Source of the DNA: Amorphophallus konjac | Taxonomy: Eukaryota; Streptophyta; Magnoliopsida; Alismatales; Araceae | Length of the DNA stretch: 64,000 bases | Direction: 5' to 3' | Assembly: GCA_022559845.1 (NCBI GenBank) | Contig: CM040128.1 | Location: 180,102,413 to 180,166,412, forward strand | Made by a program: the position numbers and the translations under genes | Notes under the pieces: model-generated | Databases searched by the model: none | Seen by the model: only the letters and a program-made list of their open reading frames with translations | What the model was told of the DNA's origin: nothing | Part shown: piece by piece, positions 10,354 to 20,357 of the stretch | How positions within the stretch are numbered: position 1 is the stretch's first letter | Layout: each line of letters opens with the position of its first letter

Positions 10354-11785
10354 ATGATGAAGAGAAGCTTTGAGGTGATGGCTATGGAGGAGAAGGTCTG
10401 CACCGGACCTAAGGCTGCGAGAAAAGTGCATGGAGAGCTACAAAGGCTGACCTCAATTCCCAAACATCTGAGCTCTAATGCTCAAAGAGTGGTAAGCTTC
10501 TATTACCTTAGCCAAATTCATAAATTTCTGTACTTCAGTTCCCTCATGATCTTCTTCCTCTCTCTAGCCTCTTCCTGGTCCAAGATGTTATTCCAATCTG
10601 AAGTGGGTGGCTCCCATGATCAAGGAACTCCCTCTAGAAGTTGTATCAATCCTTAGGGCGTGGCACCTTCAACCCTTGTTGGTTTTAGCCAAGAACTTTC
10701 AGAAATTGTCATTAGATTGGCCAAGCATTTCAACCCTCATAGAATTGTGGCATCCACAAACACATACCTTCATCTTCCCTTCTTTTGAAGCTACAGTCCT
10801 ATTAGAGGAGGTAGAAACCTACCTAGCCCTTCCTAAGACTAAGGCGGGGGATGGAGATCTAGTTTGCTACACGGTGGAGCCTATCGACCCGTCCTTGATC
10901 TTAAGTGATTTCATCCATAACCCAAAGGACGTGAGGACCATGATCAGCCCGCACCACATACACTTGATACCCTTAGCACAATGGATAGTCTCTCATTGCA
11001 AAAATAAGTGGGAGAGACACGAAGCCATAGCCAAGGCGGTGTCGGTTTGCTTATGCGGAGTCTTCCTTTTCACCACTACCGATCACCTCTTAGATACCCA
11101 AAATCTCAGCATCATCAGTGGTTTGTGGCGGGGAATGTCCATCTCTCAAGCGATCCTCTCATATCTCTATGAAGGACTAAGCTCCGCTTGCTTAGGAGGA
11201 CCCCTATTCGGTTCCATGATACTCCTTGAGTGTTGGATAGGAGTGAGAATCAAATTCCAACCCCATGAAGATGTAACTTCTGCTAGCCGGATCTTCGGGA
11301 GCCACCCTCTCTTCTTCATTGGAGGTGCTTCTGGATTTCCTTCACATGTTGAGTGCAAGACGGCGGATAAGAAAACACGGGATGAATGGCGCCTCTTCTT
11401 CAACACCTTGCCAACGGAGAAATTCATAATGCGACCAAGGATCCTTCGGAGGACTCTTCTTAGAATACCGCGACGACACGGCCTCGACCTCCAGCTAGTG
11501 GTAAATACTACCACGGTGATCTACAACCCGCACCGGTGCCATCTTCAGATCGGACTACCTCTGATTGAAGCTCCCGCACTATCACACTACCCTCTCCTTC
11601 TACCTAGGAAGATGGGGACCGAGGAGGATGAAAGAGCGGTCCGGAATGCGCTGACCATGTGGGAGATCAGCAAGGTGCGTCCGGGGCAAGAAGAAGTGGA
11701 AGAGAACGATGACGCACACCGTGGCTACGTGAAAGAATTGAGGAAGATCCGCCCTCTTGCGGATAAGAAACTGAATGTAATTTGA
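10354..11785 (+). CDS. Extra ORF of E: plant-mobile-domain-like protein, one intron predicted
   Basis: The main exon holds an uninterrupted 392-codon frame from ATG 10607 to TGA 11785. A short upstream exon from ATG 10354 joins it in frame if GT at 10492 and AG at 10566-10567 are used (76-bp intron, pyrimidine-rich before the AG), giving about 451 residues. The motif around ELWHPQTHTFIFPSFEATV and the later LYEGLSSACLGG/ILLECWIGVRI resemble the plant mobile domain (aminotransferase-like/DUF7745-type) seen in transposons and a few host meristem genes. It lies antisense to E between pol and the 3' LTR, where Tat elements are known to carry extra ORFs. The tail is charged (EEVEENDD). Its biochemical role is unknown. 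It is the only long intact frame in E. Splicing is inferred; translation could begin at 10607. Confidence 0.65.
10492..10567 (+). other. Predicted intron of the E extra ORF
   Basis: Donor GTG|GTAAGC and acceptor CTCTCTAG|CC flank 76 bp. Exon 1 ends on a codon boundary and the frame after 10567 runs without stops into the 10607 ORF. The alternative is an unspliced mRNA starting at 10607. Confidence 0.5.
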
Positions 11786-12324
11786 TTTTTTCTTGTTCAT
11801 GTTCATGAAAGATGTTGATGTAATTGACAATCAAAATTGAAGCCTTATTAAACTTATGTTGCATTAAGTTCATTTGAATGAGATGAGAGTGCCTTAGTTG
11901 TATGCGCATGAGTTGTGGTTTGACTTGGCTAGAATGACCTGGAAACGAAGCCTCTGGAGAATGTAACGGTCTTGAGCAGGGCCGCTAGAATGATGTAACG
12001 GTCAAGAGATAGGCCGTTACGAAGAATAGACTGAGAATTAAGTTCTCTGGAGGGTGTAACGGTCAAACGATAGACCGTTAGAAAGTGTGAAGGTCGTGGC
12101 CCAGACAGTTAGAGAGAGAGCTGCTGAGAGAATCAAAGCCACAGTTTGAAGGAGTGTAACGGTTCAGGAAGGACCGTTAGATGAGTGTGATGGCCTGGAC
12201 CTGGCACGTCACAGTCCTAAACCTGCATAGTCGTGAGATTTCAGCCCTGGGCTTGAACCTGCGTTCTGCACACACTTAGACAAGAGACAAGTTAGATCTA
12301 TTCTTAGACTCAACCCCTTGCCTT
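11786..12324. other. E noncoding region left of B insertion
   Basis: No coding frame is credible. Three hairpin pairs lie at 11963-12212. The region continues at 41068 after removal of element B. Confidence 0.6.
11963..12212. repeat. Three paired TAACGG hairpins, period about 95 bp
   Basis: Pairs start near 11963/11995, 12056/12087 and 12155/12186. The unit at 12057 is a perfect 8-bp stem, TAACGGTC with GACCGTTA, around an 8-base loop. The organisation is the same as at 9667-10128 on the other side of the extra ORF. Confidence 0.85.
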
Positions 12325-12329
12325 GGAGC
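12325..12329. repeat. Target site duplication of B, left copy
   Basis: GGAGC directly precedes the left LTR and matches GGAGC at 41068-41072 exactly. Confidence 0.9.
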
Positions 12330-13083
12330 TGTTGAAATTAGATGGAAGGATCTTTCACCACAGAATGTGGATCTAGAGGGGGGGTGAATAGATCAGCTGG
12401 CCAATAAAAAATTATGCCTAGATTCAGATGCGGAATTAAAAGAACACTGATCAAACACAGTTAATGCACCGGATAATAGAGATACGATATGCTAGACAGA
12501 CAAGCAACCACACGAGAGGCACAAAGAATTTTAGGTGGTTCAGTCAATCCGACCTACGTCCACCCCACATTCAACTCGAATGTGGATTACTGATGATACA
12601 CAGCTTCAATCTGCTGGGCACTACAGCTTGCCAACAACGGCTGGGGCTTACAACTTATCCCGACCAGAGGAACCTCCTCTGCAACAGCTGAGCTTCACAG
12701 CTTGCTCTGCTGGGCTCTACAGCTTAGCCGACCAGAGGTAACACCTCTGCACACCATTGCCTCACAGCTTGATCGAACAAGAGTTTTCAAAAGAAAAAAT
12801 AACAAAGACTGAAAAGCAAGAAACTCAGAATCGAATGGAATGAAAACCAAAATGATTGTAGCTCAAATTGAGCAATATCAGCTCTGGTATCTGAACCAAG
12901 AGACTGATTCACAAGCTCTCATATAACTCTCTCAACTCATCTCTCTCACTTTCTTCTTCTCTCCTTTTCTTCTTCTTTGCTTTTCTTCTCTTTGGATATA
13001 GGTGGCTCTCTGCTACCTCAGGTTTGTCTCACTGTATATACTCGCCACTGGTCGATCAGCCTTCAACAGAAGATGAAGACTTC

Positions 13084-13091
13084 TATATATA
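13084..13091 (-). promoter_or_regulatory. TATA box of B left LTR
   Basis: ATATATATA on the minus strand lies downstream of the conserved block containing GCCACGCGCCCTTATCC, and matches the copy at 39564 in the right LTR. Confidence 0.6.
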
Positions 13092-13299
13092 TCAACATCA
13101 GATTGGATAAGGGCGCGTGGCTTCCACGTTTTCCCGCCCAAGGAATTCGCCAGATCCGAGGTGCTTTCATCCATGTGGCAGCATCTGGTCACCTCGTCCT
13201 CCTGGGATCACGAGCCATGTCAGCAATCTCAGTAACAAATCCCTGTCAGACAGAGTATCGGATTATCAGGTTAAGTGAAGAACTCTGTACAGACTTTGT

Positions 13300-14064
13300 A
13301 AGATGAAATGCCTTGTGTAGACATCATGATGTATAGACTTTGTGAAACGTGAATGCAATGTATATACTTCAGTGTATAGACTATGTGAAGGTGAGTGCAA
13401 TGTACAGACTCCATGAGACTCTAATGAAGACAGATGATGTATAGACTTCAGGACTGATGCACGATGTATAGACTTCATGAGACTCTAATGAAGACAGACG
13501 ATGTATAGACTTCAGGACTGATGCACGATGCAGACTCGTCCAATGTATACACTTGCTTGTTGTTTAGTCTTCACGAATGATGTACAGACTTCCAATGTGT
13601 AGACTTTGGCAAGGCAACGTTGGTAAAGCAACCAATGTACAGACTTACTGAACTGAGCGTAGGTAAAAGATATGAGGAATGTATAGACTTACTCAGTTCA
13701 GTTCAGAACGTAGGTAATGATCAATGTATAGACTTAACAGTCGCCCTGGCTGTACAGACTTGGTCACAAACTGAACAGTCGGTTGTATAGACTTGCACAA
13801 ACCAAAGTCTGTACAGACTTGAAATGAAAACTAATGTATAGACTTCGTGAGCGCCTAGAGGATGTACAGACTTAGTGACTGTACAGACTTGGAAGGCTCA
13901 GCCAAGGATGTACAGACTTGGTAAGCCCCAAGCGATGCACAGACTTGGCACCGACCAATGTATAGACTTGACAATGCTGAATGAACGAATGAGCAATGTA
14001 TAGACATTGGGTGCCACAATGTGCAGACTTCACGATGTATGGACTTGAGCGTTCGTGTGAGCTG
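13300..14064 (-). repeat. AAGTCTRTACA array in B left LTR
   Basis: Plus-strand TGTATAGACTT/TGTACAGACTT recurs about every 20-50 bp with unrelated spacers. The full palindrome AAGTCTGTACAGACTT occurs at 13805-13820. The array continues at 30906-31250 after element C. Confidence 0.9.
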
Positions 14065-14352
14065 TGATAGGATGCAAGGCCTAGATACAGAGGGGGGGGT
14101 GAATGTATCCTACTCCAAATATCGCCCAATTAAAATCCTAATGCTCAAGTATGCGGAATTAAAAGCAGTTGATGAAAAGTGCTGAAAATACTTAGAAGGA
14201 ACTCAGCAAGACAACACAAATCTATTAGCCCTCACACGCTCCTAAGCAAGCATCTAAAGAGCGCAGCAGAGAAAATAAAATATAAAGAAAAATAAACCAC
14301 AAGTGAACACCAAGATTTTTTAGGTGGTTCGGTCCAAAGACCTACGTCCACC

Positions 14353-14375
14353 CCTCACTCCAAACCGGAGTGAGG
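14353..14375 (-). promoter_or_regulatory. Conserved U5-side stem of C LTR
   Basis: CCTCACTCC (14353-14361) pairs with GGAGTGAGG (14367-14375). The block lies next to GGTGGACGTAGGTC and GGACCGAACCACCTAAAAA (minus sense), which are also conserved in B and D, where the stem has different bases but still pairs. Confidence 0.7.
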
Positions 14376-14460
14376 CTTCCACTAGCTAGGCTAGAAACTG
14401 CAGACTCAGTCTGCAACAAATTGCTGCCACACAGCTTGACCAGGGGAACAACCTCCCCTC

Positions 14461-14728
14461 TTCCTCCCAACAGGAGGGACACCCCAAGTGACTCCCAGCC
14501 ACTTGGAAACCAGAGACGCAAGTCTCTCTTCCTCCAGACCAGGAGGGAACACCTAGTCTTGCAACCACAAGACCAGAACCGGAAAACCAATCCTCCCTTC
14601 CTCCAAATCGGAGGGAAACCTAGAGACTAAAGCCTCTCTTCCTCTGAAACCCAGAGGGAAGCACAGGTGACACCAAGCCACCTGCAAACTAGAGGTCTCG
14701 GACCTCTCTTCCTCCCAACCGGAGGGAA
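14461..14728 (-). repeat. Five TTCCTCY/RGAGGGAA hairpins in C left LTR
   Basis: Inverted repeats start near 14461, 14529, 14598, 14639 and 14709. Four use CCTCC/GGAGG and one (14639) uses CCTCT/AGAGG, a compensated change. They lie downstream of the TATA box in the sense direction, so they should be transcribed. The same units recur at 27797-28076. Confidence 0.8.
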
Positions 14729-15098
14729 CCCGACCTCCCACAAGAGAATCGGAAGAACAACTGGTGAATGGTTAAAAAGAAAAACAAAAACGTAGCAACA
14801 GAAAGCTGGAAGAGTAAAATCAAACTGTGGCTCTCGCAGGAGCTGGCTGGCCTGGATTTGATCCACGGTCCAGTAGAAAACGATTTTCAGTTGAGGCTTC
14901 CTTTGCTCAAGCTCTCTCTTCTTCTCACTCTTCTTTTTCATCCCTTTCGCATGCTCTCTCTCTGTCTCTTCTTTCTTCTTTCTTCTTCTTCTTTCTTCTT
15001 CTTCTGCTCACTGCCTTTCTACAGCTCTATCTCGATCACTCTCTTCCTCTTTCTTATCTGATCTTCCTTATCATCTTCTCCAGATGGAGGCGACAGTG

Positions 15099-15107
15099 TA
15101 TTTATAG
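15099..15107 (-). promoter_or_regulatory. TATA box of C left LTR
   Basis: Minus-strand CTATAAATA lies just downstream of two CACGTG boxes (GGATCACGTGC near 15136 and 15166) and matches 28444-28452. Confidence 0.65.
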
Positions 15108-15224
15108 TTGCAGCAATTAGGGCGTTATCCTCGGATCACGTGCCAAGTGCCAACCTCGGATCACGTGCACTTCAAGGCTTTACGAACAGTACCTGTCACA
15201 CAGACATAAGAAGATATCAGTTGG

Positions 15225-17235
15225 ATGTATATACTTGGTTCAGGCTGTTAACAAAGTGTGTACATGCATGATGCAGCTTGAGTGTATAGACTTGAAGGTT
15301 AACTGAGTGTACAGACTTCGTGTGAAGGATAGAGTGTATAGACTTGAACACTTAACAATCGAGTGTATAGACTTGAGGTTAACAATCGAGTGTATAGGGT
15401 TGAAGGCCTAACAATCGAGTGTATAGACTTGAGGTTAACAGAGTGTACAGACTTCGTGTGAAGGATATGCACATGTGCTGAAGTGTGTATAGACTTGCTG
15501 ATCAAAGGAACATAATGTATGGACTTAGTTGAAGACAATGCAATGTATGGACTTTGATGAACATATGCATTGTATGGACTTAACGACCCAACCGATGTAT
15601 AGACTTAGAAACATCAATGAAGCAAGTGTGTACAATGTGAGAGAGTGTATAGACTTAGCCAACTTGAGACACTGTACAGACTATGATGCACAAGCAATGC
15701 ATAGACTTCGTGATGCCAACAGACAATGACTGTGCAGACTTGTTTTGAATAATGCACGCTGTATAGACTTTCAATGCAAAGGCTGATGTATAGACTTGGT
15801 AGACTGGGGGGTCGACGCATCAAAGAAAGGGGTCGACCCATGATGCATGGATGTATGGACTTGAAGATTCGAAGCCCCACAATGTTTAGACTCTAAGATG
15901 CATATGCCAAGGCTGTACATACTTGAAGAGACGATGCACTGTAGGCTGCCAGACTCTGTACAGACTTGCAGCTTAAGACGCTTACAGAGACGGACCACTG
16001 TATAGACTTCAAGTCCAAGTGAGACAGTGGTTGTACAGACTTGGGAGGCTTGACACAGTGATGTACAGACATTGTGATGAATAGACTTAGAAGCATTTGC
16101 CAAGGCTGTACAGACTTCAGGCTGAACGTGTGTGCTGTGAGCAATGTATAGACTTGGTGAGCTACAAAGCACAATGAGTAGACTTGAAACGGGAAAGGGC
16201 TGTACAGACTTGAGCAATGCAAAGGCAATCGGATGTATAGACTTCATGATGAGTAGAAATGCCAAACCAACTGAACCGTGTACAGACTTGAACAAGCAGA
16301 GTCTGTACAGACTTGAAGATTCACGATGTATAGACTTTGGCAAGAGACTGGCTGTACAGACTTCAACACAGCTGCGATGTACATGCTTTGACAAAGTAGC
16401 ATTGTACAGACTTGATGAAGCTTCAGATGAATGAATGTATAGACTTCCCAAACGAATGTACTGACTTCAGAAGATGAGGACTCTATATAGACTTGAGTGC
16501 CTGAAACAGTGCTCTGTACAGACTCGCCACCGACCAATGTATAGACTTGAAGACCTTGAGCCAATGTATAGACTTTGCCTTAAAAATGAATGTATAGATT
16601 TTGAAACAGAAGTCAGGCACCCGATGTGTAGACTTGGCCAGAACGTAGGGAAAGGTATGAATGTATAGACTTGGCCAGAACGTAGGGAAAGGCGCCAATG
16701 TGCAGACTTGATCATCCAGCCATGTATAGACTTTGTTTCGAGCAACGTAGGTAAAAGAGACAATGTATAGACTTTGCACAGGATTGCCTGAAGCGATGTA
16801 CAGACTTGGAGTGCCGAAGCCATTGTATAGACTTCGCGTGCTGAGGCCATTGTATAGACTTGGCGAATGGCTTGAAACACAAGGACGCTGCTCGCTGTAC
16901 AGACTTGAGGTTTCAACAGAATGATGTACAGACTTGGAGGATGGCTTGAGACACAGAAACGTTGCTCGCTGTACAGACTTGATCAAGGCAGCTGAACAAT
17001 GTACACACTTCCAATGTATAGACTTCTCATGAACAGTCCGATGTGCATACTTCCCTTCGATGCATCTACAGTGCAATGTATTGACTTTGAAGAATATGTA
17101 CATGGCGCTGTACAGACTTTGAATGAAGAGCCCAATGTACAGACTTGGATGCCCAAAGGTAATGTATAGACTTGTAAGACACTCATGCACTGAAGATGTA
17201 TAGACTCTGAAGAAATGAGAACAATGCACTCTGTA
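15225..17235 (-). repeat. AAGTCTRTACA array in C left LTR
   Basis: Dozens of TGTATAGACTT/TGTACAGACTT copies (plus sense) spaced about 20-60 bp apart fill nearly 2 kb of U3. A 14-bp palindrome AGTCTGTACAGACT is at 16300-16313. Long minus-strand frames here only translate the motif (KSIH, VYTL, SLYI). Confidence 0.9.
17231..17235. repeat. Target site duplication of G1, left copy
   Basis: CTGTA at 17231-17235 is repeated at 20033-20037 around G1. Confidence 0.9.
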
Positions 17236-17567
17236 TGATGGGGACATCACTTACCACTTCCCATTTTCCCGTGGGTCCCGATGCTTGCCACTATTTTCAT
17301 CTCAAGCTTCTGAGTCTAGCTATGTAATTTTTACATTTTTTCTTGAATCTTAAATCATGTAATTTTCCTTTTATTGAGTCAAGTACCTAAGTTAGTAAGT
17401 CATCCACCTAAGTCTAAGGTTTCATTAAGTGGCCAAGAGGGTTAATGGGTTATCATATCTTATTGGGCCATATCATTTGCTTGGCCCATGGGCGCCCCTC
17501 TCCCCACCCCTTGGTCTTCTGTCATTAGTTTTTTTTCACAGGGACTTTTTGTAAAATGGGGATTTCC

Positions 17568-17578
17568 TATATATAGGA
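17568..17578 (+). promoter_or_regulatory. TATA box of G1
   Basis: CTATATATAGG is followed by a C-rich then CT-rich leader, as in G2 at 25873. Confidence 0.55.
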
Positions 17579-18419
17579 CCCCAACCCCCCTCTTTTGAGG
17601 CTAATGAAGTATTAAGCAAATTTGAGCCTAAGTGCATCCCTCTCTCTCTCTAGCTCTCTCATTCTCTCTCTCTCTCTCTCTAGGGGTCGAACTCCTCTCT
17701 CTCTCCTCCCCCTTCTCTCTCTCTCTCCCTTGGGCGAACCTGCCCTTTCACCTCCCCCTTCCCCTGCCACCTCAGCTGCCACCTCACCTCCCCACCCTTT
17801 CATATTCCCAAGGCCATAACTCCCTTCAATTCCTTCCACATCCCAAGCAACCTCTCACCTTCCCTAGACAACCCTCCCTATTCCCCATACATCTCCCCAC
17901 ATCCAAGACAACCCTCCCACTCCCCAACACCCCCATTAAGTCCCTTGGGCGACCCAAGCAGCCACCCCCTCTAGGAGTTGCGCCCCCCCCTCTCACCACC
18001 TACACCCACCCCACCACCATGGCCGACCCCTCCACCCTCCCCTCTCCAAGCTTCGGCCCCCACTCCCCTCCACCCTCCTGCACCTCCCTACCACCGGCTC
18101 CGCCCCTCTCATCACCCCCACACATCCCTCCCCCATCTGCAATCACCTCCACCCTCCCCTCCATTACCAAACTCCACTCCCCCTCAACCTTGCCCCACCA
18201 TTCAATCTCCAACCTGTGTGCAGAGAAGACCAGCAGATCCGCACCCAGGTGCAGCATCGTCCACGACTCCATCCTGGTCCTGCTGAGGGCGTGGCCTACA
18301 TCGACGGAAATACCTGCAAGTCTACTTCGCAAGCGAGGTGGAATCGTCCCGTTCCGAGTTCGGGGCTGTCCGGGAGATCCAATCTCCCCCGACTGCGCAG
18401 AGCTCCGTCAGCAGAGCTC

Positions 18420-19150
18420 CTGAACCCGGTTCAAAGCTGCACCACGGCCGACAGTGGAAGATTCAAGCCACGAGTTCTTCTGCAAATATCTTCCTCCACC
18501 AGTCCTCTTTCTGGATCAAGAAGCGGAAGTGCATTCGGCGTCCGGAGGTCAGAGTTTTGGTCTTTCTTCCACGACTGGTCGGGTCTGTCTCCCACAGGTG
18601 GCAGTAACCTGCCTCCACTCATCGGCAACCCCCAGTCCACCCCGACATCGGACGGCTCCCCCGTCAGTTTTGAAGCACAGAGGGATCGTCCATGGTTCCA
18701 GCAACACCAACGGTTCGAGATTCGGCATCTGGGAGCGGCCGGGACAACTTCTGCAATCCACTGTTCCTATCTGGTAGTCGCTGCGGCCAGAACCTGCAAC
18801 CCAGTTCGTCACCGCGCCACGACTAACCTTAAAGGAATCAGACCAAAGGTCCTTCATCAAAGTTCTTCCTCCCCCTGTCCCCGATCAGGAGCAAAAAACG
18901 GGACCTCTTTTGGAAACCGGGAGCCAGAGTTCTGAATTTTCTCCCTCGATCGCGCGGGTCTGCCTCCTGCAGTCTGCAGCGACCAGTTCCCACTCGTCGG
19001 CGTCCCCCTATCTACCCCGACATCAGAAGGTGTTTCCGTCAGTTTTTCTGTGTAGAGACTTTGTCCACGGATCCAGCGACTCTGACGGTTCATGATTCGG
19101 CATCCAGGAGCGACCGGGGCAACTTCTGCAAGTTGCAGACAGAAACAGGG
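18420..19150 (+). repeat. Internal duplication in G1
   Basis: Two diverged copies of about 370 bp share ordered landmarks: GTTCTTCC leader, CCCCGACATC, CGTCAGTTTT, a GTCCA(T/C)GG block, GATTCGGCATC, then GGACAACTTCTGCA. G2 has one copy (about 26540-26880). Divergence indicates the duplication is old. Confidence 0.6.
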
Positions 19151-20037
19151 AGCCATCCGCCCGAGAAGCTGTTGCTCCAATCAGACCTCCACTGCAGCCA
19201 TCGAAGACATCAGAATAAATTGACATAAATCAGAAGTGTTTGGGTTCCTGTTACGAGAAGATCCCCCCTGGGCTCGTCATCGGCAAAATTCTTGGCTGAG
19301 ATCTACAGCAACTACACCGCTAGTCTATCGCCAACCACAGCAAGCAGTCTGGTTCGGTAGCGGCTCCTCCTCGTGGGTTTCTCGATCAATCTACCCTTCT
19401 CACCTGGCCGGCTTACCGCCCCTCCCTGCGGGAGGTAGTGTTTGTTTGTAATCAATTATTTCCCACCCCCGAGATCACCCTCCTGCACGAGGTGTAGTGC
19501 ATGTACTCTTGAGCAGGTTTTTTTGAAGCTTCATCGGTGCAGTGTGCGGGGAACCCACACTTCCCCGCTCGCCCTCGTCTCCGACCGGGATCGGTGTCTT
19601 CACGCCGATCAGGTGAGCCACTCACACTACTCTTTGCCGGCTTTCTCTTGCTTAATTAGTATTGCATCCTCAGTACCGTCGGCGTAAGAGAGTGCCCGAA
19701 CCCGATTTATCTTCTAGTTGCGTGAATACCGCGGGTGAGTTGTGAGCGTGACATTTCAACCCTCGCCCTCGGCGTGCCGGTCGCCCTTGATTTTGGGCAT
19801 CCTTGGCTCATTGGGATCTAATCCTAGCTGGCCAAACCCTTGGAGCCCCGAGGTCCAACCTCGGACCCTCTCCGCCATCGCCGGTCCTTCTACGGATCCG
19901 AGTATGCTTACGCGAGTGAATCCGCCAATGTGACGTTACCAACTTGTTGTGCTGCTTGCTACTCTAGGTCCAAGGGGTAGTTTTACATCAACTTGGTTTC
20001 AGAACATCATCATCCATCATTGTGTCACATCACTGTA

Positions 20038-20357
20038 CAGACCAAGAGATCTGGGGGGTCGACCCATCAGGAAGGGGGGTCGACCCACTTCTGTCCAGAC
20101 AATGCAGAGAGAGTGATACACTGGCTAAGCATCAAACAATTCAGATAAAATGTAATTATGATATGCATCAAAAACTATGAAATGCACCAATGCACATACC
20201 ACACAGCCTCAGCCTGTTCGTTGGTTATGTCATTCAGATAAGATGTTCAATGAAGCATGCCTATGCAACACAATGCAACACAAACAGATTCATATGCAGA
20301 TTCAAACAGATGATGACTTATAGTGTTTGCTATCATCAAAATCACAGGGACACAACA
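20038..20357 (-). repeat. Left LTR of C, second segment
   Basis: It continues the C LTR after G1 and matches 30581-30900, including two GGGGTCGACCCA repeats (about 20053-20090), and ends GGGACACAACA at 20357 next to the polypurine tract. Confidence 0.88.

Larger units (their letters stand above)
12330..14064 (-). repeat. Left (3') LTR of B, first segment
   Basis: It matches 38826 onward, including the start TGTTGAAATTAGAT, the CT-rich leader, TATATATA near 13084, and the AAGTCTRTACA array (minus sense) from about 13300. It breaks at 14064 where element C is inserted and resumes at 30906. The two segments total 2208 bp against 2242 bp for the right LTR. Confidence 0.88.
14065..17235 (-). repeat. 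Left (3') LTR of C, first segment
   Basis: It matches 25239-25574 plus 27745-30587 of the right LTR. Landmarks are the stem at 14353-14375, five TTCCTCY hairpins at 14461-14728, the CT-rich run near 14960-15010, the TATA box at 15099 and the AAGTCTRTACA array from about 15225. It is interrupted at 17236 by solo LTR G1 and resumes at 20038-20357. Confidence 0.88.
17236..20032 (+). mobile_element. Solo LTR G1
   Basis: A 2797-bp block starting TGATGGGG and ending TCACATCA is present here but absent at the same place in C's right LTR, and is flanked by CTGTA on both sides. It has a TATA box (CTATATATAGG, 17568), a CT-rich leader and no coding domain. It is related to G2 (shared TTTTCCTTTTATTGAGTC and matching blocks near the 3' end). 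It is longer than G2 mainly because of an internal near-tandem duplication at about 18420-19150. Frames inside (17632-18423, 18216-18935) are proline/serine-rich and show no domain. Confidence 0.82.

Noticed and set aside
16483..17250. 255-codon minus-strand frame, and neighbours at 15771-16451
   Set aside because: The same array artefact as in the other C LTR.
17632..18935. 263- and 239-codon frames in G1
   Set aside because: Low-complexity translation of CT-rich LTR leader; not conserved in G2.
19985..20032. Possible LTR end plus primer site inside G1 (ACATCAACTTGGTTTCAGAAC)
   Set aside because: It resembles an initiator-Met primer site with two mismatches, but the end defined by the target duplication (20032) matches the end of G2, so a single solo LTR is simpler.
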